A stretch of 15,752 nucleotides of DNA from an uncultured Devosia sp. GTDB taxonomy: Bacteria > Pseudomonadota > Alphaproteobacteria > Rhizobiales > Devosiaceae. The notes below the pieces were generated by a model, which worked only from the letters and a program-made list of their open reading frames with translations, was not told where the DNA came from and ran no database searches. Shown here piece after piece: positions 8,597-14,243 of this stretch (positions are counted from its first letter, which is position 1; every line of letters starts with the position of its first letter). The stretch lies in assembly GCA_946481445.1 (NCBI GenBank), contig CAMLOA010000004.1:1-15752 (forward strand), read 5' to 3'. Both the position numbers and the translations under genes were made by a program.

Positions 8597-9435
8597 GCGA
8601 GTTCGTCACCTACGCGCTCTGGCCCTTCCAGTTCCCATTCATGACCAATGCCATGATCATCGCGGTCATGGTGGCGGTGCCCACGGCGCTGCTGTCGTGC
8701 TTCCTCGTGCTCAAGGGCTGGTCGCTGATGGGCGACGCCATCTCCCATGCGGTCCTGCCCGGCGTCGTTCTGGCCTATATTGTCGGCCTGCCCTTCGGCA
8801 TCGGCGCCTTCGCCGCCGGCATGGGCTGTGCCCTCTCGGTGGGCTATCTCAAGGAAAATTCCCGCATCAAGGAAGATACGGTGATGGGCGTGGTCTTTGC
8901 CGGGCTCTTCGGGCTGGGCATCGTCCTCTACACCTCCATCGAGACCGATGTGCATCTCGATCACATCCTGTTTGGCGACCTGTTGGGCGTCAGTGCGGGC
9001 GACCTCTGGCAGACCGGCATCATCGCCATCCTGGTCAGCACCATCGTCATTGCCCGCTGGCGCGACCTCTTGCTGTTCAGCTTCGATCCGCAGCAGGCCG
9101 GCGCCATCGGGCTCAATACGCGGCTGCTGCACTATGGCCTGCTGGCCCTGCTGTCGCTGACCATCGTGGCGGCGCTGACGGCCGTGGGCATTCTCCTCGT
9201 CATTGCGCTGCTGGTGGCGCCCGGCGCCATCGCCTACCTCCTCAGCAAGCGCTTCGCGCCGATGATGCTGATCGCCACCGCGGTCTCGGTGCTGTCGAGT
9301 CTGATCGGCATCTATGCCAGCTTCTTCATCGATTCCGCGCCCGCGCCCACCATCGTGCTGCTGATGAGCGCCGCCTTCATCGTGACCTTCGTGGTGACCA
9401 CCACGCGGCGGGCACCTGCTCCTGTGAGCGCCTGA
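8593..9435 (+). CDS. sitD: Metal ABC transporter permease, SitD type
   Basis: This 280-residue ABC-3 family permease is the second channel subunit. It is clearly paralogous to SitC: it repeats LKGWSLMGDAISH (with D48 and H52), the loop RIKEDTVMGVVFAGLFGLG and the coupling segment FDPQQAGAIGL (D165 region). The open frame extends far upstream inside sitC, but ATG 8593 is the right start because it overlaps the sitC stop (ATGA, 8593-8596) and gives the family's normal length and N-terminus. The C-terminus ends TTTRRAPAPVSA. As the last gene of the sit operon it is followed by a non-coding stretch with a strong palindrome. Confidence 0.92.
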   Translation: MSEFVTYALWPFQFPFMTNAMIIAVMVAVPTALLSCFLVLKGWSLMGDAISHAVLPGVVLAYIVGLPFGIGAFAAGMGCALSVGYLKENSRIKEDTVMGVVFAGLFGLGIVLYTSIETDVHLDHILFGDLLGVSAGDLWQTGIIAILVSTIVIARWRDLLLFSFDPQQAGAIGLNTRLLHYGLLALLSLTIVAALTAVGILLVIALLVAPGAIAYLLSKRFAPMMLIATAVSVLSSLIGIYASFFIDSAPAPTIVLLMSAAFIVTFVVTTTRRAPAPVSA

Positions 9436-9713
9436 ATTTGCAGTCGACACCCTCCCCCTTGTGGGACTCCAGCGCGGCCCGACGGGACAAATCGCTCCAG
9501 TGGAGCGATTTGAGCAGAGGAGGCCACGGCAGTGGCTGGATCAAGGGTGGGGGTGGTTTAGCCACGATTTCGGGGCTCTCGCATCCCCCGCCGGCCTCCC
9601 CCATCGAGGGGACGTGCCGATCGAGTTTGTGACGACGTTGGCACCAATCTGTCCCGCTTATCCCCGCAGCTTCAGCCGGACCTAGACTCTGTCTCCAGTA
9701 CAGGAGAACCATC
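9436..9713. repeat. Intergenic stretch with a perfect palindrome; possible dispersed intergenic element
   Basis: This 278-base gap holds no gene I can support. Its main feature is a perfect inverted repeat: CAAATCGCTCCA (9488-9499), a single G, then TGGAGCGATTTG (9501-9512). C-rich and G-rich tracts flank it (CCCTCCCCCTTGTGGG near 9450-9465, GGGTGGGGGTGG near 9545-9556, CCTCCCCCATCGAGGGGA near 9595-9613). The last can form a short hairpin. Such mixtures of C/G tracts and palindromes are common in dispersed repeats of Hyphomicrobiales genomes; that this is one is inference. The palindrome could also act at the 3' end of the sit message, though no T-run follows. Confidence 0.45.
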
Positions 9714-10736
9714 ATGGACCACACGCCGCGCCTCACCCTGCCCTTCATCATCGCCAACCAGGCGCACAAGCACATCACCCATAACGAGGCGATCCAGGCG
9801 CTCGATACGCTGGTGCAGCCCGTGGTGGAGGCCCGCAGCCTGGGCACGCCGCCCGCCACGCCGCTCGAAGGCGAGGCCTGGATCGTGGCCGGCGGCGCCA
9901 GCGGCGCCTGGGCCGGCCATGCGGGGGAGGTCGCCGCCTGGCAGAACAACGGCTGGACCTTTCTCGATCCGGCCCCGGGCTGGCAGGTGCTCGACCGGTC
10001 CGATTTCAGCCACCTGGTCTTTGATGGCAGCGGCTGGGTCGTGCTGGCGTCGCTCGGCTCGGCCCTGCCGCAGCTGGGCGTCAATGCCAGTGCCGACGGC
10101 ACCAACCGGCTGGCCGTGTCCGCCCCGGCAACTTTGCTCACCCATGCCGGCAATGGCCACCAGCTCAAGCTCAACAAGGCAGCGTCGGGGGATACGGCAA
10201 GCCTGCTCTACCAGACCAACTGGTCGGGGCGCGCCGAGATGGGCCTCACCGGCGACGATCATTTCCGCCTCAAGGTCAGCGCCGATGGCGCGGCCTGGAC
10301 CGATGCCCTCACGGTCGATGCCGGCACCGGCATCGCCACCGTCGCCGCCAGCTTCCGCCCTGCCGCTGACAATGCCGTGACGCTGGGGGCCTCGGGCGCG
10401 CGCTGGTCGGCCGTGTGGGCAGCCACCGGCACCATTCAGACTTCGGACGAACGGCAGAAGACCGATATCGCGCCAACCGATCTCGGGCTCGACTTCATCG
10501 CCGCGCTGATCCCGGTGCGCTATCGCTGGCGCGGCGGCAGCCGCACCCATTATGGCCTCGTTGCCCAGCAGGTGCAGGCCGTGCTCGACGGCCGCGACTT
10601 TGCCGGCCACATCCTGGCCGATCCGTCCGATCCGCTGAGCGAGCAGGGCCTGCGCTACGATGCCTTCATCGCCCCCCTGGTGCGGGCCGTGCAGGAACTG
10701 GCGGCGCGGGTGAAGGCGCTCGAAGTCAGGTCTTGA
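9714..10736 (+). CDS. DUF2793 protein with C-terminal peptidase S74 (intramolecular chaperone) domain
   Basis: The 340-residue protein has an N-terminal DUF2793 region (about 1-100, starting TPRLTLPFIIANQAHKHITH, with NNGWTFLDPAPGW). A beta-rich middle follows (about 100-235: repeated short strands such as GTNRLAVSAPATLLT and DALTVDAGTGIATVAAS). The C-terminus is an endosialidase-type chaperone domain (S74) beginning TSDERQKTDIAPTDLGLDFI. This domain trimerises fibre proteins and then cuts itself off with a Ser-Lys dyad; S244 and K249 (SDERQK) are both present. Homologues are mostly tail-fibre or tail-associated proteins of phages and gene transfer agents. No other phage gene is nearby, so it may be a cargo or relic gene. 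AGGAGA at 9702-9707 fixes the start. Its last 11 bases overlap the convergent TetR gene. Confidence 0.85.
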   Translation: MDHTPRLTLPFIIANQAHKHITHNEAIQALDTLVQPVVEARSLGTPPATPLEGEAWIVAGGASGAWAGHAGEVAAWQNNGWTFLDPAPGWQVLDRSDFSHLVFDGSGWVVLASLGSALPQLGVNASADGTNRLAVSAPATLLTHAGNGHQLKLNKAASGDTASLLYQTNWSGRAEMGLTGDDHFRLKVSADGAAWTDALTVDAGTGIATVAASFRPAADNAVTLGASGARWSAVWAATGTIQTSDERQKTDIAPTDLGLDFIAALIPVRYRWRGGSRTHYGLVAQQVQAVLDGRDFAGHILADPSDPLSEQGLRYDAFIAPLVRAVQELAARVKALEVRS

Positions 10737-11307
10737 GACCGCGGATCAGCGCCTTGAGTGCCTTGCCATAGTCGGCTGCCTGGTCGGCCGGCGCCAGAGC
10801 GGCCCGGTCGAACATGGCGCTGAACAGATGGGCCAGCGGCTCGACCGGCAGGCGCCTGATCGCTCCGGCATCCATGGCGTCGCGCAGGCCGCAGATCAGC
10901 GTATCGAGCCCGTGTCGGGCGTCGATCGCGTCCACCACGTCCCGGCCGAGCACGGCCGGGGCATCAACCAGCATGATGCGGCGGCGGCCCGGGTCCTGCA
11001 TGGCCTTGATGAAAGCATCGCTGCCCGCCACCAGCGCCTTGACCGGGCCGACCTCGTCATCGTCCCCAGAAGCCGCGTTGATGCTCATGGCGACCAGCAG
11101 GTGCTCCTCCTCGACCACGGCGCGGAACAGGGCCAGCTTGTCCGCAAAGTGGTGATAGAGCGCGCCGCGCGTCACGCCCGCCGCCGTCACGATTTCGGGC
11201 GTCCCGGCCCCGGCATATCCCTTTTCGGCGAACAGCTGCCGGGCTGCGGAGACCAGCAGGCGGCGGGTTTCCTGACGTCGTTCGGCCTGTGACTTTCGCA
11301 CTTGCAT
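10726..11307 (-). CDS. TetR/AcrR-family transcriptional repressor
   Basis: The 193-residue protein has an N-terminal TetR helix-turn-helix: TRRLLVSAARQLFAEKGYAG (14-33), then TPEIVTAAGVTRGALYHHF with the recognition helix at about 45-54 and the usual ADK after it. The ligand-binding C-terminal domain is divergent, as in all TetR proteins, so the inducer is unknown. I chose the ATG at 11307 (MQVRKSQAERR); an in-frame ATG eight codons upstream lies inside the operator region and has no ribosome site. A palindrome sits directly before the start and a second one lies beyond it, both between this gene and the divergent VOC gene. It therefore probably represses itself and that neighbour. The 3' end overlaps the S74 gene by 11 bases. 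Confidence 0.92.
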   Translation of the reverse strand: MQVRKSQAERRQETRRLLVSAARQLFAEKGYAGAGTPEIVTAAGVTRGALYHHFADKLALFRAVVEEEHLLVAMSINAASGDDDEVGPVKALVAGSDAFIKAMQDPGRRRIMLVDAPAVLGRDVVDAIDARHGLDTLICGLRDAMDAGAIRRLPVEPLAHLFSAMFDRAALAPADQAADYGKALKALIRGLKT

Positions 11308-11308
11308 G

Positions 11309-11323
11309 CATACAGCCTGTATG
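11309..11323. promoter_or_regulatory. Putative TetR operator 1
   Basis: CATACAGCCTGTATG is a perfect inverted repeat with 7-bp arms around one base. It lies one base upstream of the TetR start codon and covers the weak AGG ribosome site of that gene, so binding would block its expression. The length and symmetry are typical of TetR-family sites. It shares the ATAC...GTAT ends with the second site at 11333-11351. Confidence 0.6.
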
Positions 11324-11332
11324 TTAAACATT

Positions 11333-11351
11333 GATACATGCAGTATGTATC
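11333..11351. promoter_or_regulatory. Putative TetR operator 2
   Basis: GATACAT (11333-11339) and ATGTATC (11345-11351) form a perfect 7-bp inverted repeat with a 5-base spacer. The inner 13 bases read ATACATGCAGTAT, resembling operator 1. A -35-like TTGATA (11331-11336) for the rightward VOC gene overlaps it, so occupancy would repress that gene. The centres of the two sites are about 26 bases apart, compatible with two dimers on nearly the same DNA face. Confidence 0.55.
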
Positions 11352-11378
11352 TTAATGTCGTTCCAAGCAAGGTGTTCC

Positions 11379-11789
11379 ATGCAAACCCACAGCCTTTATC
11401 CACTGATCCAGGTCGAAAACGTCGAGGCAACCGCCCGCTTCTATGAGCAGCATCTCGGCTTCACCCGCATCTTCAGCAGCGACTGGTATGTGCAGTTGCG
11501 CGCCACGGCCGATCATCCGTTCGAGATCGCGCTGATTTCTCCCGATCACGACAGCATTCCGCCGGCCGGGCGCGGAACGACCAGGGCGATGATCCTCAGC
11601 CTCTACGTCGCGGATGCTGCCGCCGAGCATGACCGCCTTGCCGGCGCCGGGATAACCATCGTCCAGCCCCTGCGCGACGAGGTCTTCGGGCAGCGCCACT
11701 TCATTGCTGCCGATCCCAATGGCCTGCTGATCGACATCATCACGCCGATCGAGCCCGATCCGGAATTCCTCAAGACCCTTGCGGGGTAA
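11379..11789 (+). CDS. VOC-superfamily (glyoxalase / bleomycin-resistance-like) protein
   Basis: The 136-residue protein has the paired beta-alpha-beta-beta-beta layout of the vicinal oxygen chelate fold. The first half starts [23 protein letters not shown], the classic first strand-helix; the second has [19 protein letters not shown] and ends [17 protein letters not shown]. At the position of the usual metal-binding Glu in the last strand there is D119, so it may bind no metal, or act as a binding or resistance protein instead of an enzyme. The substrate is not predictable. I chose ATG 11379, with AAGGTG just upstream; ATG 11355 and TTG 11331 lie in the operator and lack ribosome sites. It is divergent from a TetR gene and is its most likely target. 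Confidence 0.87.
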   Translation: MQTHSLYPLIQVENVEATARFYEQHLGFTRIFSSDWYVQLRATADHPFEIALISPDHDSIPPAGRGTTRAMILSLYVADAAAEHDRLAGAGITIVQPLRDEVFGQRHFIAADPNGLLIDIITPIEPDPEFLKTLAG

Positions 11790-11790
11790 T

Positions 11791-11813
11791 CGGCGCGACT
11801 GGCCGCTTTTTTT
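11791..11813 (+). terminator. Short-stem intrinsic terminator after the VOC gene
   Basis: CGGC (11791-11794) can pair with GCCG (11802-11805) around a 7-base loop and is followed by seven T (11807-11813). The stem is short, but the T-run immediately after a GC stem and two bases after the stop codon fits termination of the VOC message. Confidence 0.45.
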
Positions 11814-11824
11814 GTGCGATGCGC

Positions 11825-11852
11825 TTGGCGACTCTGCCTCCGCCCGGATAAT
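11825..11852 (+). promoter_or_regulatory. Putative sigma-70 promoter of the Gfo/Idh/MocA gene
   Basis: TTGGCG (11825-11830) and GATAAT (11847-11852) are spaced by 16 bases. The -10 hexamer matches the consensus at five of six positions and the -35 at four. It lies just after the preceding terminator and 28 bases before the start codon, leaving a short leader that contains GGGAGGA at 11868-11874. Confidence 0.45.
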
Positions 11853-11880
11853 GATGCACGTACATCTGGGAGGAACCACC

Positions 11881-13005
11881 ATGAGCGCCAGGCGCCTCGG
11901 CATCGGCTTTATCGGCACGGGCAATATTTCGTCGGCCTATCTGCGGGCCATTACCGGCCATGAGGCCATGGCTGGCTTTCCCGTGCTCGACATCAAGGGC
12001 CTGGCCGATATGCGGCCCGAAGCGGCCCAGGCCCGCGCGGCCGAGTTCGGCCTCAGGGCCATGACGGTCGAGCAGATGCTGGCCGATCCTGAAATCGCGC
12101 TCGTGGTCAACCTCACCATCCCGCGCGCCCATGTCGAGGTCGGGCTCAAATGCCTCGCCGCCGGCAAGCATGTCTATTCCGAAAAGCCGCTGGGCATCAC
12201 CTATGCCGAAGGCCGCACGCTGCTCGACGCCGCCAACAGGGCGGGCCTGAGGATCGGCTCGGCCCCCGACACCTTCCTGGGTGGTTCTCACCAGCAGGCG
12301 CGGGCGGTGGTCGATAGCGGCGCGCTCGGCCAGCTGGTGGGCGGCACCGCCTTCTTCCAGTGTCCCGGCCACGAGGCCTGGCATCCCGATCCGGCCTTCT
12401 ACTACGATATCGGCGGCGGCCCGGTGCTCGACATGGGCCCCTATTACATCACCGATCTGGTCAACCTGCTCGGGCCGGTGGCGCGCGTCTCGGCCATGGC
12501 CAGCCGCCTGCGCAGCCAGCGTCCGGTCCTGTCCGAGCCCAAGAAGGGGCAGGTGATGGACGTCAAGGTCGATACCCATGTCACCGGCGCGCTCGGCTTT
12601 GCCAATGGCGCGGTGGTGCAGGTGGGCCTCAGCTTCGATGTGGCCGCGCACAAGCATGTGCCGCTTGAGCTCTACGGCACCGAGGCGAGCCTGATCGTGC
12701 CCGATCCCAATTTCTTCGGTGGCGATCTCGAAATCCGCAAGCGCGGCCGCGACGAGGCCTGGACGCCCGTGCCGGTCACCCAGCCCTATGCCGATGGCAA
12801 TTACCGCTCGCTGGGTGTCGCCGACATGGCCCAGGGCATTCTCGACAACCGTCCCCATCGCGCCAATGGCGATCTGGCCCTGCATGTGCTCGAGGTCATG
12901 GAGGCCTTCGAAAACGCCTCGCGCGAGGGCCGCACCGTCGAGATCACCACGCCGGTCACCCGGCCCGAGCCGCTGGCGACTTCGCTCAAGGATGGCCGCA
13001 TCTAG
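11881..13005 (+). CDS. Gfo/Idh/MocA-family NAD(P)-dependent oxidoreductase
   Basis: The 374-residue protein has an N-terminal Rossmann domain with the dinucleotide motif GIGFIGTGNIS (G12, G14) and the family mark SEKPLG (E101-K102-P103). A C-terminal alpha/beta substrate domain contains GGGPVLDMGPYYITDLVNLLG (D184 onward; 20 residues shown at most: GGGPVLDMGPYYITDLVNLL). Members oxidise or reduce sugars, inositols and related polyols. The catalytic His usually found in the 'D-x-G-x-H' segment is replaced by Tyr (Y188), a variant seen in a subset of the family, so the chemistry may differ. The substrate is unknown and no sugar transporter is adjacent. GGAGG at 11869-11873, seven bases before ATG 11881, fixes the start; a longer in-frame TTG start inside the terminator region is rejected. 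Confidence 0.9.
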   Translation: MSARRLGIGFIGTGNISSAYLRAITGHEAMAGFPVLDIKGLADMRPEAAQARAAEFGLRAMTVEQMLADPEIALVVNLTIPRAHVEVGLKCLAAGKHVYSEKPLGITYAEGRTLLDAANRAGLRIGSAPDTFLGGSHQQARAVVDSGALGQLVGGTAFFQCPGHEAWHPDPAFYYDIGGGPVLDMGPYYITDLVNLLGPVARVSAMASRLRSQRPVLSEPKKGQVMDVKVDTHVTGALGFANGAVVQVGLSFDVAAHKHVPLELYGTEASLIVPDPNFFGGDLEIRKRGRDEAWTPVPVTQPYADGNYRSLGVADMAQGILDNRPHRANGDLALHVLEVMEAFENASREGRTVEITTPVTRPEPLATSLKDGRI

Positions 13006-13022
13006 CCTCTGGCGCCATCACC

Positions 13023-13058
13023 GCAGGCGCCATTCCGGCCCGCGCCGGAATGGCCTGC
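13023..13058. terminator. Strong bidirectional hairpin between convergent genes
   Basis: GCAGG (13023-13027), a two-base bulge, then CCATTCCGG (13030-13038), pair perfectly with CCGGAATGG (13045-13053) and CCTGC (13054-13058) around a 6-base loop, giving 14 pairs. It lies in the 62-base gap between two converging genes, so it probably protects or ends both messages. There is no T-run on either side. The ATTCCGG/CCGGAAT core is also common in dispersed extragenic palindromes of proteobacteria. Confidence 0.55.
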
Positions 13059-13067
13059 CGCCGTGCC

Positions 13068-13670
13068 CTACCAGCGCCAGGTCAGCGCCGCCGCGCGGGC
13101 CGGATCGAAATGGATCGTCACCTCGGTGTCGTATTGCGGCATATAGGCGCCGTCCGTGTACTGCTTCTGCAGCAGCGTGATGGTCAGCGCCGAAGCGTCG
13201 ACAGACAGATAGCTGTAGTCGAAGCAGTCGATGACCGCTTCCGAGCGGCTCGCCGCGACTTCGTCCTTGAGCGCCTGCAATTCGCGCCCGTTGATGGGCA
13301 GCCCGGTCTCGCGCCAGATGCCGCGCACGAAGGGCAGCCAGTCCACCCCCGTCTCGCAGATGGCATTGCCCTCGAACACGCCGGTATCGGTGAACACGAT
13401 ATCGCGCGTGGCGTCCCAGGCATTGCCGATCTCGTAGCTGGCGCCCGCATCGGTCACTTCCAGGTAGATGTCCGACCAGGAGCAGGTGCTGGCCTCTTCC
13501 CAATAGCACCAGCGCTCCGACTTGCGCATCAGTTCGGCGACATCGGCAATGGGCACGGGCTTGCCGGCCTTGAGCCGGGCGGTCATCTCGCGGATGGAGG
13601 TGTCGAAGGCATGCGCGGGGACGGCCGTGGCCGCCAGGGTCAACGCCGCAAGGGCGAACAGGGTCTTCAT
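13068..13670 (-). CDS. Secreted four-cysteine protein of unknown function
   Basis: I do not recognise this 200-residue protein. It has a clear Sec signal peptide (MKTLFALAALTLAATAVPAH, cleavage after AHA at residue 21), so the mature form should be periplasmic or secreted. The mature part has four cysteines, C55 (RWCYWEE), C63 (STCSW), C105 (AICETG) and C149 (VIDCFDY), which could make two disulphides. It is rich in Trp and acidic residues and ends in predicted beta strands (YDTEVTIHFD, LTWRW). The open frame runs further upstream, but the ATG at 13670 has GGGAGG six bases before it and begins the signal peptide. It is divergent from the Rrf2/flavoreductase pair across a 117-base gap, which may or may not mean shared control. 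Confidence 0.85.
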   Translation of the reverse strand: MKTLFALAALTLAATAVPAHAFDTSIREMTARLKAGKPVPIADVAELMRKSERWCYWEEASTCSWSDIYLEVTDAGASYEIGNAWDATRDIVFTDTGVFEGNAICETGVDWLPFVRGIWRETGLPINGRELQALKDEVAASRSEAVIDCFDYSYLSVDASALTITLLQKQYTDGAYMPQYDTEVTIHFDPARAAALTWRW

Positions 13671-13750
13671 GGGGTTCCTCCCGGTGGCCGCAGATGCCGG
13701 GGACCATAGCACTGCCCGATTGCGGCGAAAGCAGGATTGTCGGGTCAGGG

Positions 13751-13777
13751 TTGACAAGCGCGCATTAAATGTAACAA
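13751..13777 (+). promoter_or_regulatory. Putative promoter of the rrf2-flavoreductase pair
   Basis: TTGACA (13751-13756) is a perfect -35 hexamer. The best -10 is TAACAA (13772-13777) with a short 15-base spacer. The -10 falls inside the inverted repeat at 13769-13789. Transcription would start close to the ATG at 13788, giving a very short or absent leader. Confidence 0.4.
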
Positions 13778-13789
13778 AGAAAGTTACAT
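13769..13789. promoter_or_regulatory. Putative Rrf2 operator overlapping the start codon
   Basis: ATGTAAC (13769-13775) and GTTACAT (13783-13789) form a perfect 7-bp inverted repeat with a 7-base A-rich spacer. The right arm includes the first two bases of the Rrf2 start codon and the left arm covers the likely -10. An AT-rich dyad of this size in front of an Rrf2 gene is a typical autoregulatory site. Confidence 0.65.
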
Positions 13790-14243
13790 GAAACGATCCG
13801 GCCGTCTCTCCCTTGCCCTGCATGCCCTGGTCCATCTCGAAAGCCAGCCCGATGAGGCTCTGACCTCGGCCGCGCTGGCCACGTGCCTGATGACCAATCC
13901 GGTCGTGGTGCGGCGGGTGCTGGGCGAGCTGCGCGAGGCCGGGCTCGTCACCTCCACCCGGGGGCATGACGGCGGCTGGCGGCTGTGCCGCCCGGCCGCC
14001 GGGATCAGCCTTCACGACGTCTATGCCGCCATGGGCGAAAGCCTGCTCATCCGCACCCGCAGCGATCCGGGCGACGAGCAATGCGGCATCGTGCGGTCGG
14101 TCAATGCGGTCATGGGCGAGTTCCTTGCCGATGCCGAAGCCTTGCTGGCCGCCCGGCTGGCCCGGGTATCCCTGGCCGACATCGCCCGCTCGGCCGTGCC
14201 CAACCCTCTTCACGCCCACAGCAAGGGTCATGCCCATGGATGA
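13788..14243 (+). CDS. Rrf2-family transcriptional regulator
   Basis: This 151-residue winged-helix regulator begins MKRSGRLSLALHALVHLE, the usual first helix of Rrf2 proteins. The recognition helix region is TNPVVVRRVLGELREAGLV (36-54) and the wing STRGHDGGWRLCRP. It has only three cysteines (C33, C67, C99) and lacks the clustered C-x4-5-C-x5-6-C of iron-sulphur members such as NsrR or IscR. Any sensing is therefore more likely by thiol chemistry or a small ligand; that is inference. The C-terminus is His-rich (HAHSKGHAHG). The start is ATG 13788, within the operator-like repeat; no good ribosome site is seen. Its end overlaps the flavoreductase gene by 8 bases, so the two should be co-expressed and it probably controls that enzyme. 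Confidence 0.88.
   Translation: MKRSGRLSLALHALVHLESQPDEALTSAALATCLMTNPVVVRRVLGELREAGLVTSTRGHDGGWRLCRPAAGISLHDVYAAMGESLLIRTRSDPGDEQCGIVRSVNAVMGEFLADAEALLAARLARVSLADIARSAVPNPLHAHSKGHAHG

Noticed and set aside
8418..9632. A 404-codon plus-strand frame crossing sitC, sitD and the downstream gap
   Set aside because: Arg/His-rich shadow of the two permease genes, which have clear membrane helices and family motifs in their own frames.
9461..9685. A 74-codon plus-strand frame in the gap after sitD
   Set aside because: It runs through the palindrome and C/G tracts, has no ribosome site and no recognisable protein features.
9436..10736. A prophage or gene transfer agent remnant
   Set aside because: Only one phage-type gene is present. 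No integrase, capsid, terminase, attachment-site duplication or tRNA is visible, so only the single-gene observation is reported.
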